DNA of 64,000 nt from Arthrobacter sunyaminii (GCF_018866305.1 NZ_CP076456.1:3348001-3412000); one strand, 5' to 3'; shown: positions 17,137-26,497, counted from the first letter of the stretch. Numbers and translations are program-made. Notes: generated by a model from the letters alone, not told the origin.

Positions 17137-17777
17137 GATGCGGCCGCGGTGTTCCCGGCTCCGCTCAGCGGCAGGCTGGCGAGGACGTCTTCAGGGGTGG
17201 GTTCAACGGCGGCCTTGTTCCACGGCATGACGGAAAGCGCCTTGCCCATGGCGCAGGTGTTGGTTGCCGCGGAGAAGGTCAGGCCGGCGCCAATGACGCC
17301 GGCCAGGGTCCGGACCTTGGGCGAAGCGAAGCGGCCGCCGGTCAGGCCGGCCAGCACGAGGGACCCGGCTGCCAGGCGCACCTGGCGCTCCAGGTCCCAG
17401 CGTTCCTTGCCGCGGACAACGTTGCCGCCGGCCGCCGCATAACCCGGTACGCCTCCGGTAAGGACGGTGGCGGCATCGACACCGGCTGCGCCGAGCCGCT
17501 GCCGTGCCTGCTCGGCACGGACACCCGACTGGCAGACCAGAACGACGCTGCCGCCGAGGCGTGTTGCCACGGAATCAGCGTGGTCCTTGAGCAGCGGAAG
17601 GGGCACATTGACGGAACCGGCAATGTGCAGGGACTCGAATTCAGCTGCGGAGCGGACGTCCAGCACGATCAGGTCCGGGCGCTCACGCTGCCAGGCCTGC
17701 AGGGTCTGCGCATCGAGTGCAGTGACGGCCGATGCGGGGGTAGGCGAGCCGGGAGATGAGGGTGTTGCGGAAGCCAT
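17133..17777 (-). CDS. Rhodanese sulfurtransferase with C-terminal DUF2892-like membrane region
   Basis: A 214-residue protein. Residues 20-115 form a rhodanese domain with an LIVLDVRSAAEF start and the active-site loop CQSGVR (Cys82). Residues 125-185 hold hydrophobic segments resembling DUF2892 membrane domains, so sulfur transfer probably takes place at the membrane. It is the first gene after the CstR operator region, with GAGAGGA five bases before the ATG. Rhodanese-DUF2892 proteins commonly accompany TauE exporters and persulfide dioxygenases, passing sulfane sulfur to or from thiols. Confidence 0.82.
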   Translation of the reverse strand: MASATPSSPGSPTPASAVTALDAQTLQAWQRERPDLIVLDVRSAAEFESLHIAGSVNVPLPLLKDHADSVATRLGGSVVLVCQSGVRAEQARQRLGAAGVDAATVLTGGVPGYAAAGGNVVRGKERWDLERQVRLAAGSLVLAGLTGGRFASPKVRTLAGVIGAGLTFSAATNTCAMGKALSVMPWNKAAVEPTPEDVLASLPLSGAGNTAAAS

Positions 17778-17804
17778 GGGGTCCTCTCAGGACGGGGAAG
17801 ATGA

Positions 17805-17863
17805 ATACCCCACCGAGTATTACTTATACCCCCGGGGGTAGTCAAAACACCCACCGGGGTATA
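17805..17863. promoter_or_regulatory. Three CstR/CsoR-type operator-like sites
   Basis: The 119-bp gap between the divergent repressor and rhodanese genes holds three GC-tract operators bounded by AT steps: ATAC-n8-GTAT (17805-17820), the perfect palindrome TACCCCCGGGGGTA (17827-17840), and ACCCACCGGGGTATA (17849-17863). This form is typical of CsoR-family binding sites, so both genes are probably repressed from here. Confidence 0.65.
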
Positions 17864-17881
17864 AGCTGGGACCTCACCTAA

Positions 17882-18154
<273 letters not shown>

Positions 18155-18173
18155 CTCCGCCCTCCCCTCTGAC

Positions 18174-20360
18174 TCAACGGCTGCCCTTTTTGCCGCGTCC
18201 CTTGTGCCCGGGCCGTCCGGGGTTGGCATCCTCGCGGTACACCTGCACCACGGCCGGCCGGGGCGCCCGGACTTCCCCGGCAGCCGGCACGGCGCCATCG
18301 GGCACGTAGTCCGGAAAGAAGGACGTGTGCGCGCCGTAGCTGCCGTCCTCCCCCGGATGCTGCACGGCAACGAACACCATGGATTCCTCGTCATGGATCA
18401 CCGGTCCGCAGGTCTCTCCGTCACGGGGCACGGAAAGGAACTGCTCCACCTTGCCGCGGTCGCGTCCGGCAAGCGCCACTTTGAACAGTCCGTCGTTATA
18501 GCCGATTCCGGACGGAGCGCCGTCGGTGGAAATCCACAGGTTGCCGGCGGAATCAAAGGCCAGGTTGTCCGGGCAGGAAATGGGGCTGACCAACTCCCGC
18601 GGATAACCGCTGAAGTAGGTGGCATCCCCCTGCGCCGGATCCCCGCAGAGCATCAGCAGATTCCAGCGGAAGCTGGTGGCCGTGGCGTCGTCGCGGTCCT
18701 CGATGATTTCCACAATGTGCCCGTCACGGTTTTCCCGCCGGGGATTCACTTCATCGGCAGCTGCGCTGGCGCCGACGCCGCGGTTGGAGTTGTTGGTGCA
18801 GGCCACATAGACCCGCCCCGTGGCCAGGCTCGGCTCCACGTCCTCGCAGCGGTCCATCTTGGTCGCCCCGGCCTTGTCCGCAGCGAGGCGGGTGTAGACC
18901 AGCACCTCCGCCACGCTCATGCCCGGGATGGCCGATTTGCCGCGCACCACCAGCGGAAGCCAGGTGCCCCGTCCGTCGAATCCGCCGTCAGCGGGAACAG
19001 CCCCGGTACCGTCGATTTCAGCCGCGGGCGAGTTGCCGGCAAACCGGGCAACGTACAGGTCCCCCTCGGCCAGGAGCGTCATGTTGTGCCGCTTGTCGTT
19101 CTTGCGGTACTTGTTCTTCGAGACAAACTTATAGAGGTAGTCGAAGCGCTCATCGTCCCCCGAATACGCCACGGCCTTGCCGTTGCGGGCGATGATGACG
19201 TTGGCACCCTCATGTTTGAACCGGCCCAGACTGGTGTGCTTGCGCGGCACCGACTCCGGGTCCTCGGGGTCAAGCTCCACGATGTAACCGAACCGGTTCG
19301 GCTCGTTGCGGGTTTCCGGGGTGCGCGCATCGAAGCGCGGGTCCTCCTGCTCCCAGCCCATGGCCGTCGCGGCGCTGTCCAAGCCATACCGCTTGTCCTC
19401 GGCGCTGGTGCCGTCGGCGCGGAAGAAGCCGTTGAAGTTCTCCTCGCCGGAGAGCACCGTTCCCCACGGAGTGCTGCCGCCGGCACAGTTGCCAAGCGTC
19501 CCGAGCACAAACCGCCCCTCCGGATCGGCTGCCGTTTTGAGCAGCTCCGTTCCGGCTGCCGGTCCCGTGAGTTCAAAGACGGTGTCCAGGGTGATGCGGC
19601 GGTTGAGCCGGGCGCCGCGGACATAATTCCAGGGTGTGCCCCGGGAACTGCGTTCCAGTTCCACCACCGACATGCCGACGGCGTTGCGGAAGATGGCGCG
19701 CCGCTCGGCTTCCTCGGCGGCGGAGGCCGGGGCAGCCGGGAACATGATCTCCGGGTTTACATACTCATGGTTGCAGACGAGCAGTCCCTTCTTGCCGTTG
19801 GGCTGGCGAAGGATCTCCAAATAGTCGTTGTTGTAGCCGAACTGGCGGGCCTGCGCGGCCGCGTTCTGGTCACGGAAATTGAACTCGGGGGAATCGGCGA
19901 ACAGTGGATCTCCCCAGCGCAGCAGCGGTTCCCACTCGTATCCAGCCGGGACGTCAAAGCTGTCCACTGCCGCGTCCACGGGTGCGATGGGGGCGAAACC
20001 CAGGGATTTCCGCGGACCTCGTCCGCCGCCCGGCCCGGCCGGTGCCGCCGTCGCCGGAGCTGCACCGCCGAGGGCCAGCACGGCGGCTCCCAGAGCACCG
20101 GCTGCTCCGACCCCCAAGGCTGTGCGCCGTGAAAACTCTGCCGACACGATGTCCCGGAAATAGTGGTTGGCGGAAGTGTTGCAGACTGCTTTGCTGCAGG
20201 CGTTGTCGCACTTCAGCGCGCAGGTGACAGCACTGCGCTTGCCGCGGGTATGCCCGAGCATGGGCAATAGCCGTCTCTTCGGGGCGGCGCCGGCAAGACT
20301 TGACTCGGCGTTCACGGCGGGCTCAGAAGCGGACGGCACAAAATTGGACAGGTCGGTCAA
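18174..20360 (-). CDS. PhoX-family (DUF839) Tat-exported phosphatase
   Basis: A 728-residue protein of the PhoX family, calcium/iron-dependent alkaline phosphatases exported by the Tat pathway to scavenge phosphate from organic esters. A twin-arginine signal (SRRTALGVGAAG followed by a hydrophobic stretch) lies about 80 residues from the start. It is preceded by a Cys-rich segment with spacing C-x3-C-x3-C-x4-C, which is also seen in other actinobacterial PhoX proteins. The body has the family segments GLLVCNHEYVNPE, CAGGSTPWGTVLSGEENFNG and AYSGDDERFDYLYKFVS. I prefer the TTG start at 20360, which has AAAGG eight bases upstream; the open frame extends to 20609, but that extra part is Arg-rich and looks non-coding. 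Phosphate regulation is likely, but no Pho box is evident. Confidence 0.82.
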   Translation of the reverse strand: MTDLSNFVPSASEPAVNAESSLAGAAPKRRLLPMLGHTRGKRSAVTCALKCDNACSKAVCNTSANHYFRDIVSAEFSRRTALGVGAAGALGAAVLALGGAAPATAAPAGPGGGRGPRKSLGFAPIAPVDAAVDSFDVPAGYEWEPLLRWGDPLFADSPEFNFRDQNAAAQARQFGYNNDYLEILRQPNGKKGLLVCNHEYVNPEIMFPAAPASAAEEAERRAIFRNAVGMSVVELERSSRGTPWNYVRGARLNRRITLDTVFELTGPAAGTELLKTAADPEGRFVLGTLGNCAGGSTPWGTVLSGEENFNGFFRADGTSAEDKRYGLDSAATAMGWEQEDPRFDARTPETRNEPNRFGYIVELDPEDPESVPRKHTSLGRFKHEGANVIIARNGKAVAYSGDDERFDYLYKFVSKNKYRKNDKRHNMTLLAEGDLYVARFAGNSPAAEIDGTGAVPADGGFDGRGTWLPLVVRGKSAIPGMSVAEVLVYTRLAADKAGATKMDRCEDVEPSLATGRVYVACTNNSNRGVGASAAADEVNPRRENRDGHIVEIIEDRDDATATSFRWNLLMLCGDPAQGDATYFSGYPRELVSPISCPDNLAFDSAGNLWISTDGAPSGIGYNDGLFKVALAGRDRGKVEQFLSVPRDGETCGPVIHDEESMVFVAVQHPGEDGSYGAHTSFFPDYVPDGAVPAAGEVRAPRPAVVQVYREDANPGRPGHKGRGKKGSR

Positions 20361-20467
20361 GGGTCGGGCCTTTCTCCGGCGGATGTGTCGCTGCCCACGT
20401 TGGCAGTGAAAAGCGACGCGCAGGAGGCTGCCGGTTGAACGCCGGGTTAACAACTCCAGCAGGTGCC

Positions 20468-21361
20468 CTACCGTGCGGCTGCGACCAGGGACCGGACTTC
20501 GGGGGCCACTTCCTCGCCGTAACGCTGCAGGTCCCGGGCATTGTCGCTGGCCAGTAGGAATCCGGAGATGCCGTATTCCAAGGCGATGTCCGCGAGTTCC
20601 CGCGCCCACTGGGCGGCCGGGCCCTGCAGCAATCCGCCGCCGGTGGTTTCGAGGGAACCGCTGATGTTCAGCAGCCGCTGTACCGCTGCCGGATCACGCC
20701 CGGCGGCGACCGCAGCGTCGTCAATCCGCGAGTTCATCGCTGCCAAATCGGCGGGACCGCCGCGGAGATAGCTGAGCGTGGGCACCCATCCGTCAGCCGT
20801 TTCCCCGGTGAGCCGGAGCATGCGGGGTTTGTAGGCACCCAGCCAGATGCCGACGTCGTGCGCCGGAGCGGGCCCGCGCTTGGCGCCGTGGACCTGGTGG
20901 ACCGATCCGTCCACCCGCAGCGGCGTGCGGTCACCTACAGCCCAGACACCGCGGATGATCCGGATCGCCTCCGCCAGCGCGGTGACTGCCTCACCCGGTT
21001 CCAGCCGCTGCCCGCCCACAGCCTCGATCGCGTCCCAGAAGGCGCCGGCACCCAGTCCGAGTTCGAACCGTCCGCCGCTGAGCAGGTCCAGGCTGGCCGC
21101 GCTGCGCGCCACGATCACCGGCTGGCGCAGCGGCAGATTCAGGACATTGGTGGCGAGGGTGATCTGCTCAGTTCTGGCAGCCGCGTAAGACAGCAGTGTC
21201 CAGGTGTCCAGGAACCGCGGCTGATAGGGATGATCCTGGAAGGTGGCCAGGTCCAGCCCGGCCCGTTCCGCCGTGACGGTCAGCTCCACCGCCTGCTGCG
21301 GCGGTGAGGCCGCAGGCGTGAGGAATGCTCCGAAGAGCAGGTTCCGGCCATAGTCGGGCAT
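20468..21361 (-). CDS. LLM-class flavin/F420-dependent oxidoreductase
   Basis: A 297-residue TIM-barrel oxidoreductase of the luciferase-like monooxygenase superfamily. Typical segments are the N-terminal GAFLTPAASPPQQAVEL, ERAGLDLATFQDHPYQPRFLD, ATNVLNLPLRQPVIVARSAASLD and GGRFELGLGAG. Such proteins use F420 or FMN to reduce or oxygenate small organic substrates; the substrate here is unknown. A possible -10 (TAGGCT, 21381-21386) and an AGGAG ribosome site lie upstream. It stands alone between PhoX and a GNAT gene. Confidence 0.8.
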   Translation of the reverse strand: MPDYGRNLLFGAFLTPAASPPQQAVELTVTAERAGLDLATFQDHPYQPRFLDTWTLLSYAAARTEQITLATNVLNLPLRQPVIVARSAASLDLLSGGRFELGLGAGAFWDAIEAVGGQRLEPGEAVTALAEAIRIIRGVWAVGDRTPLRVDGSVHQVHGAKRGPAPAHDVGIWLGAYKPRMLRLTGETADGWVPTLSYLRGGPADLAAMNSRIDDAAVAAGRDPAAVQRLLNISGSLETTGGGLLQGPAAQWARELADIALEYGISGFLLASDNARDLQRYGEEVAPEVRSLVAAAR

Positions 21362-21429
21362 GGGGCGCTCCTAGTCGTTCAGCCTAGGGCCTCGGTCCCA
21401 GCCTGAGGGCACAGACTTTTGGAAGACCG

Positions 21430-21918
21430 CTAGAGGAAGAGTTTGAACCCCACATGCGACGGAGTAAAGCCCAGACGCTCGTAGAACCGGTGGGCGGCAC
21501 CGCGCGCCCTGTCGCTCGTGAGCTGAACCATCGAGGCGCCGCGCCGCCGCCCTTCTTCGACCGCCCAGGCCATCATCGCCGAGCCCAGTCCGTTGCCGCG
21601 CAGCCCGGCATCCACCCGCACCGCCTCCACGAGCAACCGGGTGGCACCGGCACGAGCCAGCCCGGGGATAACAGTCAACTGCATGGTGCCGACAACCTTG
21701 TCCTGCTGGTTTGCCGCAACCACCAGCAGCTGGGCGGGGTCGGCGTCAATCCGCCGGAAGGCCTCAACGTATGCTCCGTGGCGCTCCGGTTCCGCGGAAT
21801 CCTCACCCTGCCGCAGCTCATCTGCGGCCAGCAGTTCAACGATCGGCCCGACGTCGGCGGCATCTGCCCGGCGCAGGCGGTAGCTCTGCTCGGACAGGGT
21901 AAAGGTGGCCAGCGTCAT
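21430..21918 (-). CDS. GNAT-family N-acetyltransferase
   Basis: A 162-residue acetyl-CoA-dependent acyltransferase. The GNAT fold shows in LRRADAADVGPIVELLA at the start, the acetyl-CoA pyrophosphate loop region VDAGLRGNGLGSAMMAWAVEEG (read as R/Q-x-x-G-x-G/A: LRGNGLG), and the C-terminal AHRFYERLGF typical of the family. The acceptor, an amine of a small molecule or protein, cannot be predicted. AAGGA precedes the ATG by seven bases. Confidence 0.8.
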   Translation of the reverse strand: MTLATFTLSEQSYRLRRADAADVGPIVELLAADELRQGEDSAEPERHGAYVEAFRRIDADPAQLLVVAANQQDKVVGTMQLTVIPGLARAGATRLLVEAVRVDAGLRGNGLGSAMMAWAVEEGRRRGASMVQLTSDRARGAAHRFYERLGFTPSHVGFKLFL

Positions 21919-21964
21919 GGGTTGATCCTTGCACGTTGCCTTCAGCCAACGGATCCGGCGGACC

Positions 21965-22222
21965 CTACTGCCGGGTGGCGCGGATTGCGTCGGCGATGGT
22001 CGTTCCCGGATGCTGCGCCCGGTACTCCTTCACCCGTGCCGGGTCGGCATCGCCGCCGCTGTTGTCCGTTCCCAGCCGGCCAACAATGCCCGGGGCAACA
22101 GCCCCCAGAAGCAGTGCCAGAGCCACCAGGCCGAGCCCCAAAAGAAGGTTGTCCGCAAAGATCCACACGGCCAGCCCGGCAGCCGCCATCAGAACCGTCA
22201 GTGCCGGAAGTACGTACTTCAT
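21965..22222 (-). CDS. Small two-helix membrane protein
   Basis: An 85-residue protein with two hydrophobic helices (residues 3-22 and 28-50) and a polar C-terminus ending in ARVKEYRAQHPGTTIADAIRATRQ. I do not recognise a family. The start at 22222 overlaps the menC stop as ATGA, so it is translationally coupled to MenC, which acts in membrane menaquinone synthesis. Whether the two cooperate is not known. Confidence 0.65.
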   Translation of the reverse strand: MKYVLPALTVLMAAAGLAVWIFADNLLLGLGLVALALLLGAVAPGIVGRLGTDNSGGDADPARVKEYRAQHPGTTIADAIRATRQ

Positions 22223-23250
22223 GCTGTCCTGTCCCCTCTCATCAGCTGTCCATAAACCCGTTCCAGCCGGTCCAGCCACCACTGCCGGCGCTCCGGCGCC
22301 GCCGCGTAGCACTCCAGCAATTCCCCAGACACCGCCACGTTCCGCACTGCCAGGGCGCCGCCGTCGGGCAGCAGGGGTTCCTCGGCGACATCCCCCGCCA
22401 TCAGCGACAGGGTGCCCAGCCCGCAGGCATACGGCAGTTCGGGCAGCGAGGCCGCCAGCGCGACGCCGGCCCTGATTCCCACCGAGGTGTCCAGGGCAGA
22501 GCTGACGACGGCGGGAAGCCCGGCCGCGGCCACAATCTCCAGGGCGCGGCGGACTCCGCCGAGCGGAGCCACCTTCACCACGATCAGGTCCGCAGCGTCT
22601 TCCCGTGCCACGCGCAGCGGATCGGTTTCCTTGCGGACGCTCTCGTCGGCGGCAATCAGCACCGGGATGTCGCGGCGTGCCAGTTCCTGCCGCACCTCCC
22701 GCAGCCCGGCAATGTCCGGGACCGGCTGCTCGGCGTATTCCAGTCCCGCTTCGGCCAGCGCTCCCAGGGCGGCGACGGCGGTGGGCACGTCCCAGCCGCC
22801 GTTGGCATCCACGCGTATGCCTGCGTTGGGCAGCAGCCGCCGGACTTCTGCCACCCGGGCCAGATCCTCGGCCACGGACTGGCCCCGCTCGGCTACTTTA
22901 ACCTTCACGGCACCTACCGCTCCAAACCGGGCGAGGACTCCTTCAACCCGGTCCACGGCCACCGCCGGCACGGTTCCATTGACCGGAACGGAGGTCCGTA
23001 CCGGTTTCGGATACCCCTCCCCCGCTGCTTCCAGGGCGGCCGCGAGCCAGGGCGCGGCCTCGGCGTCGCCGTATTCGGGAAACGGGGAGAATTCACCCCA
23101 GCCGGCCGGGCCGGGAATCAGGAGGGCCTCACGGTGCAGGATCCCGCGGAAACGGACGCGCATGGGAATCGAGACGACGCGGGCTCCGGTGAGCAGGACG
23201 GACAGGTCCGGCCGGGACCCGGAAGCGGAGGAAAAGTCAGGGGTAGCCAC
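22219..23250 (-). CDS. menC: o-Succinylbenzoate synthase (MenC)
   Basis: A 343-residue enolase-superfamily enzyme of menaquinone synthesis that dehydrates SHCHC to o-succinylbenzoate. Motifs in order are the catalytic lysine pair in AVKVKVAERG, metal ligands in RVDANGGW, EQPV and ADESV, and the second catalytic lysine in LIVVKVAPLGG. The GTG at 23250 is supported by a -10 box (TAGGCT, 23257-23262) only six bases upstream, which implies a leaderless transcript. No other men genes are in view. The small membrane gene overlaps its end. Confidence 0.85.
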   Translation of the reverse strand: MATPDFSSASGSRPDLSVLLTGARVVSIPMRVRFRGILHREALLIPGPAGWGEFSPFPEYGDAEAAPWLAAALEAAGEGYPKPVRTSVPVNGTVPAVAVDRVEGVLARFGAVGAVKVKVAERGQSVAEDLARVAEVRRLLPNAGIRVDANGGWDVPTAVAALGALAEAGLEYAEQPVPDIAGLREVRQELARRDIPVLIAADESVRKETDPLRVAREDAADLIVVKVAPLGGVRRALEIVAAAGLPAVVSSALDTSVGIRAGVALAASLPELPYACGLGTLSLMAGDVAEEPLLPDGGALAVRNVAVSGELLECYAAAPERRQWWLDRLERVYGQLMRGDRTA

Positions 23251-23256
23251 TCAGCC

Positions 23257-23262
23257 AGCCTA
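23257..23262 (-). promoter_or_regulatory. -10 box of leaderless menC
   Basis: TAGGCT on the minus strand, six bases before the GTG start. The spacing would place transcription initiation at the start codon. Confidence 0.5.
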
Positions 23263-23347
23263 GCCCGGGATCGGTTCGGCACGGCATGACGGCGCTCACG
23301 GCGGCCATTCAGCCAAGTGCCAAGATCCAGTGGCAGACTAGGAGGCA

Positions 23348-24259
23348 ATGAATACCCGCGATCTCCTGAACCGCCGCGCTCCGACTCGGCGCCCGCCTGC
23401 CTCCAATGCAGCCCTGTTCCTGTTCGGGGCACTGCTGTGTGCGGCTGCAGTGGCACTGACGTACTGGGGTTTTGTCCGAACCACCACCGGCCAGCTGGCC
23501 GATGAATCCGCCTGGCGTGAGGCTGAAGTGGCGATGCCCGGAACAAAGCTGCCGGTGCTGGAGTTCCTGGACAATCTGCCGCTGCTGTCCGTCTTCATTG
23601 CGGGGGCCGTGGTGCTGGTGATGACCGTACGACGACGGCGGCTGGCACCGGCGGTGATTGCGCTGGCAACTTTTGCTGCGGCGAACATCAGCAGCCAGCT
23701 GCTTAAGCGGCTCTTCTTTGACCGCCCGGACCGGGGCGTCATCACGCTGGACTTCAACTCGCTGCCGTCAGGCCACACCACGCTGGCTGCCTCGGCGGCC
23801 GCCGTCGTGTTCCTGCTGGCCTCCCCCCGCTGGCGTCCGGCTGTTGCCCTGGCGGGCGGAAGCTACGCGGTGCTCGCGGGGGCGTCCACCTTCGTTAACC
23901 TGTGGCACCGGCCGGCCGACGTCGTGGCGTCCTTCCTGGTGGTGGCTACGTGGACACTAATTGGCGGGCTGGTCATGCTGCGTACCACCCCGGAGTGGAA
24001 TTACTGGCCGCCCGGCGGCCGGGGCCGCGGTTCAGTTCCGGTGCTGGCCGCGATGTGCTGGATCCCCGGGCTGCTGTCGCTGCTGATCAGCGTGGGCGCC
24101 TACCTGTACGCCATCAGCGGCACCACGGTGCTGGGCAGCAGCGAGTCCATGCTGTTGTATTTCTGGTCCGGTCTGGGCCTGATCGTTGGTGTGGGTTACG
24201 TGCTCAGCGCGCTGGCCTGCTGGGTCTTCTCTATGCAGGCGGGAGACCCGGCCCGCTGA
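23348..24259 (+). CDS. PAP2-family phosphatase
   Basis: A 303-residue membrane phosphatase of the phosphatidate phosphatase 2 family, likely acting on a lipid phosphate or polyprenyl diphosphate on the outer face of the membrane. The three active-site motifs are visible: KRLFFDRPDRG, PSGHTTL and the HRPADVV segment that supplies the nucleophilic histidine region. About six helices are present. AGGAGG lies just before the ATG. Its last 29 bp overlap the end of the convergent MFS gene. Confidence 0.82.
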   Translation: MNTRDLLNRRAPTRRPPASNAALFLFGALLCAAAVALTYWGFVRTTTGQLADESAWREAEVAMPGTKLPVLEFLDNLPLLSVFIAGAVVLVMTVRRRRLAPAVIALATFAAANISSQLLKRLFFDRPDRGVITLDFNSLPSGHTTLAASAAAVVFLLASPRWRPAVALAGGSYAVLAGASTFVNLWHRPADVVASFLVVATWTLIGGLVMLRTTPEWNYWPPGGRGRGSVPVLAAMCWIPGLLSLLISVGAYLYAISGTTVLGSSESMLLYFWSGLGLIVGVGYVLSALACWVFSMQAGDPAR

Positions 24260-25526
24260 CCTGTCCGCGCGCCTGGCCCTTGGGCTGGCCGTAGCCGGGA
24301 CGGCCTTTAGGCACCCATTTCCACAGTGCGGCCGCTCCCAGCAGGCCCAGGACGGCGGTGGCACCGATGCCTGCTGACAGTGACACCAGCGCCGTCACCG
24401 CCGAGAGGAGCGCTGGCCCGGCCATGGTGCCGGTGTCCGCCAGCAGCCGCCAGATGCCCAGGAACTGCGGGCGGCCGGGCGAGGGCGAGAAATCCGCACC
24501 CAGGGTCATCACGATGCCGGAACCGATCCCGTTGCCGAAACCCAGGACCAGGGCCACCAGCAGCAGGCCGGTCCGGTCGGTGGCGAACGGCATCAGCGCC
24601 AGTCCCGCAGCCATGGTCAGCATGCACGGCACAGCCACCCAGCGCCGCCCCCACAGGTCCATGGCTTTGCCCGCGGGATAGAAGATCAGCATGTCGATGG
24701 CACCGGACAACCCGTAAATCAGGGCGGTCTGAGTGGGGTCCAATCCGATGTGCTGGGCCCAGAGCGGAATGACTGCCTGCCGGGAGGCTCGCACGGCCGC
24801 GATCAGGAGGATGCCCAGGCCCAGTGTGCGGAACACCCTGCCGTGGCTGCCGAGGACGGAGCGAACGGTAGGCGCGGGAACAGCCGGTTCGCCGGCGCTG
24901 CGGCGCCCTCTGCCGGCGGAGCCTGGACCGGGGGCTCGTCCCGGGCCCGCCGGGATGGGCACCCGCAGTTCAGGGACCCGCAGGCTGATAATCGCTGCCA
25001 ACAGGGCGGCGGCGGCACCCACCCAGTAGGCTCCGGAGATTCCGGCGAAATGGATGACGCCGGCGGCGGCAAAGGGGCCGGCAAAGACACCAATCCGGTT
25101 TACCCCGCCCAGGGTGGACAGTGCCCGGGCCCTGTAATACAGCGGTACGGCTTCGGTAAGGTAGCTCTGCCGTGCCAGGCCAAAGACCGAGCCCGCCATC
25201 CCCACCATGAACACGGCCAGGGCAAAGATCCACAGCACCGGTGCCAGAGCTGCCGTGGCCATCGCTGCCGAACACCACAGTGCAGCGATCACCAGCGCCC
25301 ATTTTTCGCCGAACCGGGTGGTAAGCACCGTGGCCGGCACGTTGGTGAGCAAAGAACCGATGCCCGTCAGGGTGATCACCAGAGCAGCCAGGGCCACGGT
25401 GGCTCCAAGGTCCCGCGCTGTCAGCGCGATCACCGGCAGGATGGCCCCGGTGGCCAGGCCGTACAGGAGCGTGGGCCCAAACGCGGGAATGGCTATGGAT
25501 TTGAGGCTAAAGGATTCTGCGGGCAC
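24231..25526 (-). CDS. MFS transporter, 12 helices
   Basis: A 431-residue major facilitator superfamily protein with about 12 helices and a central loop rich in Gly/Arg (residues 200-220). Segments such as TGIGSLLTNVPATVLTTRFGEKWALV and the repeated LYGLSGAIDMLIFYPAGKAMDLWGRRW (each part matching the MFS motif A type G-x-x-x-D-x-x-G-R-R/K) are typical of drug or metabolite exporters. The GTG start at 25526 has TACCCT (a TANNNT box) six bases upstream, suggesting a leaderless transcript. The substrate is unknown. Confidence 0.78.
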   Translation of the reverse strand: MPAESFSLKSIAIPAFGPTLLYGLATGAILPVIALTARDLGATVALAALVITLTGIGSLLTNVPATVLTTRFGEKWALVIAALWCSAAMATAALAPVLWIFALAVFMVGMAGSVFGLARQSYLTEAVPLYYRARALSTLGGVNRIGVFAGPFAAAGVIHFAGISGAYWVGAAAALLAAIISLRVPELRVPIPAGPGRAPGPGSAGRGRRSAGEPAVPAPTVRSVLGSHGRVFRTLGLGILLIAAVRASRQAVIPLWAQHIGLDPTQTALIYGLSGAIDMLIFYPAGKAMDLWGRRWVAVPCMLTMAAGLALMPFATDRTGLLLVALVLGFGNGIGSGIVMTLGADFSPSPGRPQFLGIWRLLADTGTMAGPALLSAVTALVSLSAGIGATAVLGLLGAAALWKWVPKGRPGYGQPKGQARGQVSGPGLPPA

Positions 25527-25532
25527 CGGTTC

Positions 25533-25538
25533 AGGGTA
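25533..25538 (-). promoter_or_regulatory. -10 box of leaderless MFS gene
   Basis: TACCCT on the minus strand, six bases before the GTG start at 25526. Confidence 0.4.
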
Positions 25539-25543
25539 CGCCC

Positions 25544-26395
25544 TTATTGCTTAAGCCACTTCCAGCGTGCCAGGGTCCGCAGCCGCATCAGCAGGGCCCG
25601 GGACTGCTCCGGCCCGTACGGCAGAATAGGGATGGCCTTGGTCATATCGGTGGAGGCCTGGTCCATGGCGCTGCGGGTGACGGCAACGGCGGTGCGCATC
25701 TTGTTCATCTGCGTAGTCACGAAGTCCACGGCCACCGGTTTGCCGTGGCCCGGCACGAAGACCGAATACAGGTCCTCCAGCGCGGTCATCTTGCCCAGCG
25801 TGCGGATCCACTCCTTGGGAAAGGAGTCCTCAAAGGACGGATCCGCGCCCTCTTCCACCAGGTCTCCGGTGAACAGGACATCGCCGGCGCCGACGAGCAG
25901 GTCATGGTCGGTGTGGCCCCGGCCTAGATGGAAGAGCGTCACGGAGATGCCGCCCAGATCCAGGTCCACCGGGGAACCGTCCACCAGGCGGTTGGGTGCC
26001 AGAATCTCCGTGTGCACGCCCTCCCCGGCGGCCATCTCGGCTTCCACGCCGGCGACGGCGGGGCGCTGGGAATCGCCCTGCTCGCGGATGGCTTCGGCGC
26101 AGCGGCTGGTGGCCCAGATGTCCTGGACGCCGTTCGCCGCCAAGACAGCGTTGCCGAAGAAATGATCAAAGTGCGCGTGGGTGTTCACGGCGATCAGCGG
26201 CAGATCGGTGCGCTCACGCACTGCCGTCAGGATGGCGCAGCCCTGCCGGGGACCGGCACCGGTGTCGATGATCAGCGCCTGCTCATCCCCGATGACCAGA
26301 CCGGTGTTCATGCCGAAGCCGGGATTGCGAAGCACCAGCACCCGCGGCGCCACCTCCAGCCACTGCTCGGTTTCCTGGCCGGTTGCGTGGGTCAT
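25544..26395 (-). CDS. Metallo-beta-lactamase-fold hydrolase
   Basis: A 283-residue MBL-fold protein. The zinc motif HxHxDH is NTHAHFDHFFG near residue 75. Later ligands lie in HLGRGHTDHDLLV, FTGDLVEEG and the C-terminal FVPGHGKPV. The layout resembles QuiP/beta-lactamase-like hydrolases of unknown substrate. I chose the ATG at 26395, which has AAAGGA seven bases upstream, over the start 72 bases earlier. It is separated from the MFS gene by 17 bp; the two are on the same strand but MFS seems to have its own distant 5' signal only upstream of itself, so co-transcription is uncertain. Confidence 0.8.
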   Translation of the reverse strand: MTHATGQETEQWLEVAPRVLVLRNPGFGMNTGLVIGDEQALIIDTGAGPRQGCAILTAVRERTDLPLIAVNTHAHFDHFFGNAVLAANGVQDIWATSRCAEAIREQGDSQRPAVAGVEAEMAAGEGVHTEILAPNRLVDGSPVDLDLGGISVTLFHLGRGHTDHDLLVGAGDVLFTGDLVEEGADPSFEDSFPKEWIRTLGKMTALEDLYSVFVPGHGKPVAVDFVTTQMNKMRTAVAVTRSAMDQASTDMTKAIPILPYGPEQSRALLMRLRTLARWKWLKQ

Positions 26396-26497
26396 GGGTC
26401 CGTCCTTTGTGGGGTCCGTAAGCTGCCCGGAGCCTCGGGTGCACCGGCGGTGAATTTCTTGTTCCAACTTCTGGTTCCAAGGTATCGCGGCCGCGGC

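Noticed and set aside
18204..20132. Long open frame antisense to PhoX
   Set aside because: Mirror of a high-GC gene with rare stop codons; no family features or ribosome site, while PhoX motifs on the other strand are clear. Similar antisense frames over 2768-4480, 36081-37913 and 57492-59423 were dropped for the same reason.
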